DNA of 59,826 nt from Lysobacteraceae bacterium PS02065 (GCA_029959555.1 JASCPI010000031.1:1-59826), one strand, 5' to 3'. Positions 9,357 through 17,600 are shown, counted from the first letter of the stretch. Translations and numbers: made by a program. Notes: generated by a model not told the origin, from the sequence alone.

Positions 9357-9414
9357 AAACCCGTCAGATCAGTATGTTGCGACGCACCATGCGGTGCCGA
9401 ATGTGAACGGGTTT
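9357..9414 (-). terminator. Terminator of the SDR gene
   Basis: An outer 8-bp stem (ACGGGTTT with AAACCCGT) encloses a smaller GCACC/GGTGC hairpin, and the 3' arm runs into six U residues on the minus strand. The upstream arm overlaps the SDR stop codon. Confidence 0.5.
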
Positions 9415-10271
9415 CAGGCCTCCGGCGTCGCTCCGAGAGCGGCGCCCGAAAGATCGAGCCGGCGCGGCGACCAGCCAAAGTCGGCGCGCGCCGCACCGTC
9501 GTCGGCGATCAGGTCCTCGCGCAGTCGCTGGACTGCCGCGGCCGATACGCCGACCAGGCGCGCCGCGAGGCGCACGCCCCACTCCGGCGCCGGAACGGCG
9601 AGCGGCCGCGACGGCAGGGCGTCACGGATCCGCTCGAGCAGGTCCGAGAACGCGAGGCGCTCGCCGCCACCGAGCGCATACGTCTGCGCGTGCGTGACCG
9701 GCTCGGCCAGGATGTCGTGGCAGGCGGCGGCGAGATCGGCGGCATGCACGGGCTGGCGCAGGCCGGTCGCCCAGTCGAGGCGCGGCAGCATGCGCCAGCG
9801 CCGCGCCAGGGCGGCGAGGCGCGCGACGCTGCGATCCGTGCCGCCGCCGTAGATCAGGGTCGGCCGCAGCAGCGTCCACGCGATGCCGCGCGCATCGGCG
9901 ACGTCGCGCAGGCGCTGCTCGGAGGCGAGCAGGCGCGCGACGAGCTCGCGTTCGCGGACATCGGGTGACTCGCGCTTGCTGACCGCGCTCATCGAGCCGA
10001 TCGCGACGATGCGCGAGACACCCTCGGACCGCGTGCGCGCGGCCCAGGCCGCGAACGCGTCGAGCGGGCCGAGGCTCACGATCGCGTCGAGCGGCGGCAG
10101 TTCGGGAGCCTCCTCTGCATGCAGGTCCGCGCTGATCCAGCGCAATCCCGGCAGCGTCGCGTCGCGTTCGCGCCGGCTCATCGCGACGACCTCGTGCCCC
10201 GCGGCGAGCAGGCGCGGCACGAGGAACCGGCCGATCGGGCCGGACGCGCCGGTCACGAGGATCGTGGGCAT
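9414..10271 (-). CDS. NAD(P)-dependent epimerase/SDR-family protein
   Basis: Short-chain dehydrogenase/reductase of 285 residues of the atypical-extended epimerase type. The dinucleotide-binding motif TGASGPIGRFL is at residues 7-17. A catalytic Ser is visible in IAIGSMSA, but the usual YxxxK is not: the region reads SPDVRERELVARLL, so it may bind NAD(P) without classical SDR chemistry. Substrate unknown. It follows the variant histidine kinase by 12 nt and ends the transcription unit. Confidence 0.75.
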   Translation of the reverse strand: MPTILVTGASGPIGRFLVPRLLAAGHEVVAMSRRERDATLPGLRWISADLHAEEAPELPPLDAIVSLGPLDAFAAWAARTRSEGVSRIVAIGSMSAVSKRESPDVRERELVARLLASEQRLRDVADARGIAWTLLRPTLIYGGGTDRSVARLAALARRWRMLPRLDWATGLRQPVHAADLAAACHDILAEPVTHAQTYALGGGERLAFSDLLERIRDALPSRPLAVPAPEWGVRLAARLVGVSAAAVQRLREDLIADDGAARADFGWSPRRLDLSGAALGATPEA

Positions 10272-10283
10272 CGGCGGCGTGGA

Positions 10284-11303
10284 TCAGGCGGCTGCGGCGG
10301 GACGGCTTTCGACCGGCAGGCCGATCGTGAACGTCGAACCTTCGCCGGGCGTCGTGCGCACGTTGATCGTGCCGCCATGCCGACGCACGGTCTCGCGTGC
10401 GACGGTGAGTCCGAGCCCGAGGTGGCGCGACGGGTCGCGCGTCGTGAAGAACGGATCGAACACGAGCGGCAACGCGTCGTCGGCGATCCCTTCGCCGCTG
10501 TCGGCGATGGCGACCTCGACCGTGCGCGCGCCGACCATGCGCAGGCGCACGGTGATGCGCCCCGTGCCCGCGATCGCCTCGCCTGCATTGGCCAGCACGT
10601 GAAGGAACAGCTCCGCGACCTGGGCTGCATGGCAACGCGGCGTGGCGACGTCGCCGTATTCGCGCACGACCTCGATGCGATCGCCCCAGGCGCGTACGAG
10701 CAGGTGCAACGCCGCATCGAGGGTTTCGGCGATGTCGATCGCCTCCGGGTCGCCGGACGACGCCGGTGCGAAACGTGCCAGGCCCTGCACGGCCGCAGCG
10801 GGACGCGCGAGCAGGCCCGTGGCATCGCCGAGCAGCTCGCGCAGCTGGCCGAGCGAAGGGTTGCGCTCGAGCTCGGTACGCGCAGCGAACAGCTTGCGGC
10901 GCGCCTCCTCGACATGCTTCACCAGCTGGTCGAGCGAGGCGGGATCGGCGCCGAAGATCATCTCGACCGGCTGCAGGCAGTACTGCACCGCGGCGTCGTA
11001 GGCGCGGACCAGCTTTCGATAGTCCTCGACATGGCCCCTCGCGAGCTCGACGTTGCCTCGCGCCGCCTCGAGCGGTGCATCGACGTCACGCGCGGCGGAC
11101 GTCGCGAGCGGTGCGAACGAGGCGAGCGCCGCGGCGTCGACGAGACGCGCCTGACGCTCCTGCAGGTGTTCGATGTCGGCCACGGCCTGCGCGTGCTGCT
11201 CGCGCAGGCGCGCGTGCATGCGGCGCTCGTCGCGCAGGCGCACGGCGAGCAGGCCCAGCGCCCCGAGCGCGGCGACCGCGATGATCCAGCCGATCCACTG
11301 CAT
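10284..11303 (-). CDS. Histidine-kinase-like protein with Arg in place of the phospho-acceptor His
   Basis: Protein of 339 residues: one N-terminal membrane segment (about 2-20), a short coiled coil, a dimerisation region, and a C-terminal HATPase. The ATP-binding boxes are intact: N box HVLANAGEAI, G1 DSGEGI, F box FDPFFTTR, G2 GLGLTVA. The H-box, normally of the form VAHEINNPL, reads AARDVDAPL, so the His is Arg72 (codon CGT at 11088-11090). Flanking residues (LAT before, GNVELA after) keep the kinase pattern, which makes the alignment convincing. It therefore probably cannot autophosphorylate in the normal way. No response regulator is adjacent. It lies between a CaCA-like gene and an SDR gene on the same strand. 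Confidence 0.75.
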   Translation of the reverse strand: MQWIGWIIAVAALGALGLLAVRLRDERRMHARLREQHAQAVADIEHLQERQARLVDAAALASFAPLATSAARDVDAPLEAARGNVELARGHVEDYRKLVRAYDAAVQYCLQPVEMIFGADPASLDQLVKHVEEARRKLFAARTELERNPSLGQLRELLGDATGLLARPAAAVQGLARFAPASSGDPEAIDIAETLDAALHLLVRAWGDRIEVVREYGDVATPRCHAAQVAELFLHVLANAGEAIAGTGRITVRLRMVGARTVEVAIADSGEGIADDALPLVFDPFFTTRDPSRHLGLGLTVARETVRRHGGTINVRTTPGEGSTFTIGLPVESRPAAAA

Positions 11304-11350
11304 GCCTGCCCTCCTCGCCCTTGGCCGGGCAGTATAAGCCGCCTGCGCGC

Positions 11351-12301
11351 TCAGCCCGCCGCGAGCACGAGTTCACCTGCGACGGCGACCACGAACGCGA
11401 CCAGCAGGATGCCGCCTTCGCGCGGCGACAGTTCACCTTCACTGCGCATCATCGGATAGGTCGCGAGCGCGAGCGCGAACAACGCCGGCAGCTCGAGCCG
11501 CGCGAGCGAACTCGCCGCGCCGGGTACGGCAGCGAGTGCGAGCACACCCGCGGACAACGTGATCTGCACGAACGCGGCGAGCATGGCCTGGCCGACCGCG
11601 AGATCCCCCCGGCTGCCGCGAGCGGCGCCGACCACGCCGGGCAGGCCCGCGAGCGCGACCGCGACGCCGGTCACGAGGAGGCCGACGATGAAGGGATTCC
11701 ACGCCAGCGCGACGGCCGCGTCGCGACTGCCGCGCACGACCAGCCACGCGCCCAGTCCCGCGAACGCGAGGCCCGTGACGATGCGCACGGCCATGCGCGC
11801 GCCGCCGACCGGGTGGACCTCCGCCGCGGCCAGCGCCAGCGTGGCGGGCCGCTCGCTGCGCAGCGCGCGCGCGAGCACGACGAGCGCGACCAGTGCCGCG
11901 GCGATCAGGATGACGCCGTCGAGCCGCGACAGCGCCATGTCGAGGACGAGCACGCCGAGCAGCACCGCCGCGGCGGGCACCAGCGCGCCGAGCAGGACGA
12001 CCGCGCGCAGGCGCGTGACCAGCGGTGCCGCGATCGCGGCCAGTCCCAGCACCAGTGACACCTGCGCGAACGCGCCACCGACCACACCGCCGAGCGCGAG
12101 GTCCGGCTGGCGCAGGACGAGCGCGGCGACGAGCATGGCGAATCCGGGCAGCACGGCGGCCACGCCGGTGCCGAGCAACGCCGGCGCGATCGTCGCCTCG
12201 CCGGCGCGGGCGATGCCTGCCGCGGCACCCTTCGCCACCGAATCGGTGCCGAGGAGCAACACGAGCGCACCGAGCGCGGCCATTCCAAGATCGGTCAGCA
12301 T
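11351..12301 (-). CDS. CaCA-type (Na+/Ca2+ exchanger-like) membrane protein, degenerate
   Basis: Integral membrane protein of 316 residues with about ten hydrophobic segments. Two related halves can be seen, each starting like a CaCA alpha repeat: LLLGTDSVAKGAAAGIARAG in the first half and ARGSRGDLAVGQAMLAAF in the second. In true exchangers each repeat has a GTSxPE motif whose Glu binds the cation. Here the equivalent stretches are LGTGVAAVLPG and VTGVAVALAGLPG, with no acidic residue. It may transport something else, or may have lost transport. Downstream genes are the variant kinase (47 nt) and the SDR. Confidence 0.6.
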   Translation of the reverse strand: MLTDLGMAALGALVLLLGTDSVAKGAAAGIARAGEATIAPALLGTGVAAVLPGFAMLVAALVLRQPDLALGGVVGGAFAQVSLVLGLAAIAAPLVTRLRAVVLLGALVPAAAVLLGVLVLDMALSRLDGVILIAAALVALVVLARALRSERPATLALAAAEVHPVGGARMAVRIVTGLAFAGLGAWLVVRGSRDAAVALAWNPFIVGLLVTGVAVALAGLPGVVGAARGSRGDLAVGQAMLAAFVQITLSAGVLALAAVPGAASSLARLELPALFALALATYPMMRSEGELSPREGGILLVAFVVAVAGELVLAAG

Positions 12302-12430
12302 GCCGTGTCCCCCGCCGCGCGCAGGGGGAGCGCGGCGCGTGCATTAAGAGCGCAGGCGGGCGTCCGCGGTCAATAGGCGCCGCCGGGCGGACCACGTGCG
12401 ATGATCCGCCTCCCGAGGGAGGAGCCGATC

Positions 12431-12760
12431 ATGATCGCGCGCATCTGGCGTGGCATCACGCTGGCCGACAAGGCCGATGCCTACCTCGAGTACCTGCAGC
12501 AGACCGGCTTGCGCGACTACGCGAAGACCCCCGGCAACCGCGGCGTGACGATCATGCGGCGCGTGCAGGGCGAGCACTGCGAGATCATGCTCGTGTCGCT
12601 GTGGGATTCGCTCGATGCGGTGCGTGCGTTCGCAGGCGAGAATCCCGACCGCTCGGTCTACTACCCCGAAGACGACCAGTATCTGCTCGACATGGAACCG
12701 CTCGTGCGTCATTACGAGGTCGCCGGCGTGCTCGGCGACGACGGCGACTGGCATATCTGA
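12431..12760 (+). CDS. ABM-domain (dimeric alpha/beta barrel) small protein
   Basis: Cytoplasmic 109-residue protein resembling the antibiotic-biosynthesis-monooxygenase/EthD-like dimeric barrel fold: MIARIWRG strand, a helix (ADAYLEYLQ), paired strands GVTIMRRV and EIMLVSLWDS, then a second helix and the acidic region YYPEDDQYLLD. The start was chosen at MIARIW, 8 nt after a GAGGGAGGAG ribosome site; an in-frame Met ten codons earlier has no such site. Members of the fold include small oxygenases and quality-control enzymes; no catalytic motif fixes the function here. Confidence 0.7.
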   Translation: MIARIWRGITLADKADAYLEYLQQTGLRDYAKTPGNRGVTIMRRVQGEHCEIMLVSLWDSLDAVRAFAGENPDRSVYYPEDDQYLLDMEPLVRHYEVAGVLGDDGDWHI

Positions 12761-12842
12761 GGTTTTCGTTAAACGCGCGCTCAGCGTCGCGCCTCCACCA
12801 TCCCCTGACCGTTGCCCACACCTGTCCCTGGGGACCTTTTCC

Positions 12843-13637
12843 ATGATGCGTCCGCTTCCGTACCTGCTCGCCGCGGCCGTCGCCGCCGCGCTCGCCCCCG
12901 TCGCCGCGCGTGCCGACGACGACACCTTCGCGATCACGATCTCGGCGTTCCGCCCCACGTCGGAGACCAAGGTCTCCGCGTACGCGCCCGACGTCATGGG
13001 CCAGAGCGTCGATTTCGAGGACAGCTTCGATCTCGCCAAGGAGCGCACGCGTCCGCGCGTCGACGGCATGTTCCGCATCGCCGAGCGCCACCGCATCCTG
13101 TTCAATTACTACAACCTCGCACGCCGCAATTCCGCCGTGCTCGACGAGGACATCTCGTTCGACGGGCAGGATTTCTCGATCGATACCGAGGTGACCGCGA
13201 AGTTCAAGTTCGCGCTCGCGACGCTGTCGTACGAGTACGCGTTCGTCGAGACGCCCAAGCTCACGGTCGGCGGCGCGATCGGCGTGCACTGGGCCGAGGC
13301 CAAGGCCAGCATCGCGGCCGACGACGAGACCCTTCTCGAGGCGCGCACCCAGGCCGACGGCGGCTCGCCGGCGATCGGCCTGCGCTTCCTCGCGACACCG
13401 AACGAGCAATGGCGCTTCGGCGGCTACGTGCAGGCGTTCAAGGCCAACATCAGCGACATCGACGGCCAGTTCGTGCGTGCCGGCGTGCTCGCCGAGTACC
13501 GGTTCCTCAAGGGTGTCGGCGTGCAGCTCGGCTACGACTGGTTCAACCTCGATGCGGATTACCGCAAGACCAGCTGGAACGGCAACCTCGACCTCACGAT
13601 CCGCGGCCCGCACGCGGGCATGACGTTCGCGTTCTGA
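12843..13637 (+). CDS. Outer-membrane beta-barrel protein, function unknown
   Basis: Exported protein of 264 residues: signal peptide MMRPLPYLLAAAVAAALAP to AARA, then amphipathic beta strands and a C-terminal Phe (AGMTFAF) typical of barrels inserted by BAM. The sequence suggests 10-12 strands, as in small OmpW/OmpA-like porins or the DUF481-type group. It is well apart from the genes on both sides and may be transcribed alone. Confidence 0.7.
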   Translation: MMRPLPYLLAAAVAAALAPVAARADDDTFAITISAFRPTSETKVSAYAPDVMGQSVDFEDSFDLAKERTRPRVDGMFRIAERHRILFNYYNLARRNSAVLDEDISFDGQDFSIDTEVTAKFKFALATLSYEYAFVETPKLTVGGAIGVHWAEAKASIAADDETLLEARTQADGGSPAIGLRFLATPNEQWRFGGYVQAFKANISDIDGQFVRAGVLAEYRFLKGVGVQLGYDWFNLDADYRKTSWNGNLDLTIRGPHAGMTFAF

Positions 13638-13644
13638 TCCCCGA

Positions 13645-14748
13645 TCAGCTGCCCGGCCAGATCACGTCGCGCGTGATCCGGTCGGGCGTCGCGCAGCCGG
13701 CGAGCATCATCGCCACCTCGAACTCCGAACGCAGGATGTGCAGCACGTGGGCGACGCCCGGCGCGCCTGCGGCCGCGAGTGCGTGCACGTAAGGCCTGCC
13801 GACGAGGACCGCACGCGCACCGAGCGCGAGCGCCTTGAGCACGTCGGTGCCGCGCCGGATGCCGCCGTCGAGCAGCACGGGCACGCGTTCGGCGACCGCC
13901 GCGACCACACCGGGCAAGGCGTCGAGCGTCGCCGGTGCGGTGTCGAGCGTGCGCCCGCCATGGTTGGACACGACGAGACCGGCCACGCCGTGGTCGAGCG
14001 CGCGGCGCGCGTCGTCGGCACGCAGGATGCCCTTGAGCAGCACCGGCAGGTGCGTCGATGCGACGAGAGCCTCGATGTCCTTCCAAGTCGGCGCGACCCC
14101 CGGCAGCGGGCCGTCGAACAGCGAGGTCGGTCCGGGAGAGACTTGCGGCGGCAGCGCGCGCAGGCCCTCCAGATTCACCGGTGAAACACCTTCCGGCAAC
14201 GCGAAGCTCGCCCGTCGTTCACGGTCGCGCATGCCTGCCACGGGCGCATCGACCGTGACCACGAGCGCGCGGTAGCCGGCAGCCTCGGCACGCGCGACGA
14301 GACCCGCCGTGAAGTCGCGGTCATGCTGGACGTAGAGCTGGAACCACAGCGGCGTCGGCGCGGCGAGCGCGATCGCCTCGAGCGTCGCCGTGGCCTCGGT
14401 GCTGACGACCATGCCGGCGCCGAGCGCGGCCGCGGCCTGCGCACTCGCGAGTTCGCCGAGCGGATGCGCGAGCTTCTGCAGCGCGACCGGCGCGAGCAGG
14501 ATCGGATGATCGAAGGTCGTGCCGAACAGCTCGACGCGCGTGTTCGCGCCGTCGAAGTCGCCGAGCACGCGACCGGCCAGGCGCACGCGCCGGAACGCGG
14601 CGAGGTTGTCGGCGAGCGTCGCTTCGTCGGCCGCGCCGCCGTCGAGGTAGGCCCAGGCCGCGTCGGTCATGCGCTCGCGCGCGAGCGGCGCGTAGTCGGC
14701 GAGCGCGACGACGTCCGACGGGATGCGCTCGAGCGGCGGCAACGGCAT
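13645..14748 (-). CDS. FMN-dependent alpha-hydroxy-acid oxidase/dehydrogenase
   Basis: Soluble flavoenzyme of 367 residues of the lactate oxidase/glycolate oxidase family. Seen residues: Tyr139 in QLYVQHD, Lys239 in LLKGIL, the catalytic His263 and Arg266 in SNHGGRTLD, and the FMN phosphate-binding stretch LDGGIRRGTDVLKAL followed by LVGRPY. It oxidises a 2-hydroxy acid to the 2-oxo acid. Absence of a membrane-binding insert suggests an oxidase rather than a respiratory dehydrogenase. The start was set at MPLPPL because its ATG shares an A with the TGA of the upstream hydroxylase gene, a sign of translational coupling. Confidence 0.85.
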   Translation of the reverse strand: MPLPPLERIPSDVVALADYAPLARERMTDAAWAYLDGGAADEATLADNLAAFRRVRLAGRVLGDFDGANTRVELFGTTFDHPILLAPVALQKLAHPLGELASAQAAAALGAGMVVSTEATATLEAIALAAPTPLWFQLYVQHDRDFTAGLVARAEAAGYRALVVTVDAPVAGMRDRERRASFALPEGVSPVNLEGLRALPPQVSPGPTSLFDGPLPGVAPTWKDIEALVASTHLPVLLKGILRADDARRALDHGVAGLVVSNHGGRTLDTAPATLDALPGVVAAVAERVPVLLDGGIRRGTDVLKALALGARAVLVGRPYVHALAAAGAPGVAHVLHILRSEFEVAMMLAGCATPDRITRDVIWPGS

Positions 14749-15428
14749 CAGGTCTCGGCCCATTGCCGCAACAGGTTGTGGTACACGCCGGTCAGGCTCG
14801 CCACGGCCGCATCGTCGGGAAGCTGCGCACCGACGCGCTGGATCGCGTCGTCGAGTTCGAGCAGCAAGGCGCGGCGCGTATCGTCGCGCACGAGGCTCTG
14901 CACCCAGAAGAACGCCGCGTAGCGCGCGCCGCGCGTGACCGGCTCGACGCGATGCAGGCTCGTGCCCGGGTACAGTACGAGATGACCGGCCGGCAGCTTG
15001 ACGCGCTGCGTGCCGTAGGTGTCCTCGACGACGAGCTCGCCGCCTTCGTACTCGTCCGGCGCGCTGAAGAACAGTGTGGCCGAGAGATCGCTGCGCACGC
15101 GCAACGGCGTGCCCGGAATCGAGAAGATCGCGTTGTCGATGTGGTTGCCGTAGGTACCACCGCCCGTGTAGCGGTTGAAGCGCGGCGGCAGCACGCGCAG
15201 CGGCAGCGCCGCGGCCATGAAGCGCGGCACCGTCGCGAGGCGATCGACGAGGCGGTTGCCGAGCTCGACCGCGAGCTGATCGCCGACGGGAAGCTGCTCG
15301 TTCTGCTTGGCCCTGGCGGCGAGGTGCCCTGCACTCGCGCGGCCGTCGCTCCATGCTGCGCGCTCGAGTGCCTCGCGGCACTGGCGCACCTCGTCGGCAT
15401 TCAGGACCTCGGGGATGTGCAGAAGCAT
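14748..15428 (-). CDS. piuC: PKHD-type Fe(II)/2-oxoglutarate hydroxylase (PiuC/YbiX)
   Basis: Cytoplasmic oxygenase of 226 residues, matching the 225-226 residues of the PiuC/YbiX family. Fe(II) ligands are His96 and Asp98 in NHIDNA and His159 in TSLHRVEP; Arg169 (GARYAAFFW) would hold 2-oxoglutarate. The start MLLHIP restores these family positions; longer upstream frame is not conserved in type. PiuC genes usually lie beside TonB-dependent siderophore receptors and respond to iron. None is present here, and the gene is instead fused by stop/start overlap to a hydroxy-acid oxidase, an unusual setting. Confidence 0.9.
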   Translation of the reverse strand: MLLHIPEVLNADEVRQCREALERAAWSDGRASAGHLAARAKQNEQLPVGDQLAVELGNRLVDRLATVPRFMAAALPLRVLPPRFNRYTGGGTYGNHIDNAIFSIPGTPLRVRSDLSATLFFSAPDEYEGGELVVEDTYGTQRVKLPAGHLVLYPGTSLHRVEPVTRGARYAAFFWVQSLVRDDTRRALLLELDDAIQRVGAQLPDDAAVASLTGVYHNLLRQWAET

Positions 15429-15508
15429 CGGTGTTTCCAGCGCAATGGCGATACGCATCTTAGGGGCGAACGCTTCGCCGTCGCCATGATCGGGGTCAAG
15501 CGATGCGC

Positions 15509-16192
15509 TCAATCGCCACCGCAACCGCCTCCGCCATCGCCGTCACCGCCGCCGCTGTCGGCATCGCCGAGGCCGTCGGTGCCGCCGTCGAAGCCGTCAT
15601 CGCCGAAGTCGCCGGCGCAGTGCACGGTGCCGCCTTCGGCGACGTTGCCGCGTAGCGCCTCGCAGTCGAGCGCATAGCGGTAGCCGCCTTCGATGTCGAG
15701 CTTGGCGTCGAGCGCGAACAACAGCGGCAGGCGCGTCGGCTTGCGCGGGTCGATGTTCTCCTCTGCGCAGGCATGCGCCCAGGTGCGCCGCAGCGCAGTG
15801 TTGTCGAGCCGGTCCTTCGACAGCACGCGTGCCGGCGTGTGATGCAGGTAGCGGCCGAACGCCTTGTTGCAGAAGTCGTGATAGTGGCGCGTGTGCAGGA
15901 TGAAGCCGTGCCAGAGGTCGTCGACGACCTTCGACGGCATCGCCACCGGCTTGCCCTTGGCCCGCAGCCACACGAGGAAGAACTGGCGCAGGCCACGCGC
16001 GACCAGCTGCAGCTGGCCACCGGTGAGCCGGGGATGGTGCTCGCGCAGGCTCGCGAGCAGGCCGGGCGGGAACCGGTACTCGCGGATGTGATTGGCGCGC
16101 TTGGCGCCACGCCACGCGAACCACATCGCGGCGCTCGCGACGGTGGAGAAGGACGCGACGAACAGTGCGATCACGGTGGGCGTCGAGGCCAT
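15509..16192 (-). CDS. GRDP-like (glycine-rich domain) protein with Gly/Cys tail
   Basis: Protein of 227 residues. It has an N-terminal hydrophobic segment (about residues 5-25), then a domain with [20 protein letters not shown], matching the D-x-x-WHxHIL-type signature of the PF07173 glycine-rich-domain-containing family. The C-terminus is low complexity: repeated Gly/Asp ending GGGGCGGD. Such tails also occur in other bacterial proteins of unknown role. The start MASTPT was chosen over an in-frame Met 14 codons upstream because the hydrophobic segment begins there. Function unknown. Confidence 0.6.
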   Translation of the reverse strand: MASTPTVIALFVASFSTVASAAMWFAWRGAKRANHIREYRFPPGLLASLREHHPRLTGGQLQLVARGLRQFFLVWLRAKGKPVAMPSKVVDDLWHGFILHTRHYHDFCNKAFGRYLHHTPARVLSKDRLDNTALRRTWAHACAEENIDPRKPTRLPLLFALDAKLDIEGGYRYALDCEALRGNVAEGGTVHCAGDFGDDGFDGGTDGLGDADSGGGDGDGGGGCGGD

Positions 16193-16257
16193 GCGATTCC
16201 TGGTGCCGTGGCGAGTAACGCTATGCTTGCACATCGTCCACGACGATCGCCGCCCCG

Positions 16258-17037
16258 ATGGAACCGCTCACGCTGCACGCCACGCGCTACGTCACGCCAC
16301 TGCGCGAGGGCGGCTCCCTGCCTGCGATCGTAGAGGCCGACGACGACGGCCTCTACGTGCTCAAGTTCCGCGGCGCGGGGCAAGGCCCGAAGGCGCTGGT
16401 CGCCGAACTCGTCGCCGGCGAGCTCGCGCGCGACGCGGGGCTGCCGATGCCGCGCATCGCGTTCATCGACCTCGATCCCGAGCTCGCGCGCACCGAGCCC
16501 GACCCCGAGATCCAGGACCTCATCCGCGCGAGCGCCGGCCTCAACATCGGCCTCGACTACCTGCCCGGCGCGGTCACGTTCGATCCCGTCGCGTGGCAGC
16601 CCGATGCGGAGCTCGCCTCGCGCATCGTCTGGTTCGACGCCTACGTGACCAACGTCGACCGCAGTGCGCGCAACACCAACCTCATGGTCTGGCACCGGAA
16701 GCTGTGGCTCATCGACCACGGCGCCGCGCTGTATTTCCATCACGCGTGGGGTGACCACGCCGAGCGCGCCCGCCGCGCGTTCGCGCCGATCCGCGACCAC
16801 GTGCTGCTGCCGTTCGCGAGCCGCATCGCCGAGGTCGACGCCGACATGGCCTCGCGCATCACGCCGGAGCGCATCCGAGCGCACGTCGAAGCGATCCCGG
16901 AAGCCTGGCTGTGCGACGACACCGCGTTCGCGTCGCCGCGCGAGCATCGCGAAGCCTACGTCGACTACCTCGTGCGGCGCCTCGAGGCACCACGCGCGTT
17001 CGCCACGGAGGCCGCGCGCGCCCATGCCGGTCTTTGA
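16258..17037 (+). CDS. HipA_2-family protein kinase-like protein
   Basis: Cytoplasmic 259-residue protein of the short HipA-like family (HipA_2). The ATP-anchoring Lys36 is in VLKFRG. The catalytic loop is in NVDRSARNTNLM (Asp and paired Asn), and the metal-binding Asp is in LWLIDHG, so the kinase core looks complete. It lacks the N-terminal HipA subdomain and there is no HipB-type helix-turn-helix gene next to it. The downstream DUF3037 gene overlaps it by 14 nt. The two genes are a recurrent pair in Proteobacteria (family knowledge). Whether they form a toxin-antitoxin pair or a regulatory kinase with partner is not established. Confidence 0.75.
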   Translation: MEPLTLHATRYVTPLREGGSLPAIVEADDDGLYVLKFRGAGQGPKALVAELVAGELARDAGLPMPRIAFIDLDPELARTEPDPEIQDLIRASAGLNIGLDYLPGAVTFDPVAWQPDAELASRIVWFDAYVTNVDRSARNTNLMVWHRKLWLIDHGAALYFHHAWGDHAERARRAFAPIRDHVLLPFASRIAEVDADMASRITPERIRAHVEAIPEAWLCDDTAFASPREHREAYVDYLVRRLEAPRAFATEAARAHAGL

Positions 17038-17419
17038 CTACGCGATCGTCCGTGTCGTGCCGCGCCCCGAGCGCGGCGAGTTCGTCAACGTCGGCGTGAT
17101 CCTGTCGTGCGCGTCGCCACGCATGCTCGCCTCGCGCATCGAGCTCGACGAGGCGCGCCTGCTCGCGCTCTATCCTGCGGTCGACATCGACCTCGTACGC
17201 GGGCATCTCGCCGCGATCCCGCGCATCTGCGCCGGCGGCGCGGATGCCGGGCCGATCGGGCTGCTCGGCGTGCGCGAGCGCTTCCACTGGCTGTGTGCGC
17301 AACGCAGCGCGATGATCCAGACCTCGCCGTTGCACACCGGCCGCAGCGACGATCCGCTGCGCACGCTCGAGCACCTCGTGGGGTGCATGGTGCGCGTGCC
17401 CGGCGCCGCTTCGGGATAA
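17024..17419 (+). CDS. DUF3037 protein, partner of HipA_2
   Basis: Small cytoplasmic protein of 131 residues. It opens with VFDYAIVRVVPRPERGEFVNVGVIL, the family's signature strand-turn-strand, and has no signal peptide, DNA-binding motif or catalytic motif that can be recognised. The ATG lies inside the end of the HipA_2 gene, so translation is coupled. Function unknown. It could act as antitoxin, adaptor or substrate for the kinase (inference from the overlap). Its TAA stop overlaps the U-tract of a minus-strand terminator. Confidence 0.75.
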   Translation: MPVFDYAIVRVVPRPERGEFVNVGVILSCASPRMLASRIELDEARLLALYPAVDIDLVRGHLAAIPRICAGGADAGPIGLLGVRERFHWLCAQRSAMIQTSPLHTGRSDDPLRTLEHLVGCMVRVPGAASG

Positions 17420-17456
17420 AAAAGCCGGCCGTCCACCTTGGGTGTGGACGACCGGC
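17418..17456 (-). terminator. Strong intrinsic terminator, minus strand
   Basis: Arms GCCGGCCGTCCAC and GTGGACGACCGGC pair with one mismatch around a 7-nt loop, and the minus-strand transcript then has six U residues. This is the best intrinsic terminator in the window. It ends transcription from the SDR/YtfG-like side or from a separate RNA in between. Confidence 0.8.
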
Positions 17457-17600
17457 CACCATGGCGCGCCGTGAGCTGCGAGTTCACGGCGTTCGGCCGC
17501 CCCAGGGGGCGGACGACCGACACGGCCCAACCTTGCGCAAGCCGGCACGGCATGCGCCCCGGACGATGCGATCGCCACGGGTTCATCTCCTGTAACGCAA
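17424..17600 (-). ncRNA. Candidate structured RNA (or structured 3' UTR)
   Basis: Minus-strand region of about 180 nt with four consecutive hairpins. They are 17535-17557 (GCGCA and GCCG stems, mirrored), 17497-17512 (CCGCCCC/GGGGCGG), 17467-17491 (CGCCGTGA/TCACGGCG) and the terminator. No convincing protein is encoded: the open frame there runs on into the opposite gene. It does not match tmRNA, 4.5S, RNase P or 6S as far as motifs can be judged. The alternative is a long 3' end of the SDR mRNA. The 5' end is a guess. Confidence 0.3.

Noticed and set aside
14749..15381. Upstream in-frame extension of the hydroxy-acid oxidase gene
   Set aside because: It overlaps piuC in another phase and has Arg/Pro-rich shadow composition; the coupled ATG at 14748 gives the family length.
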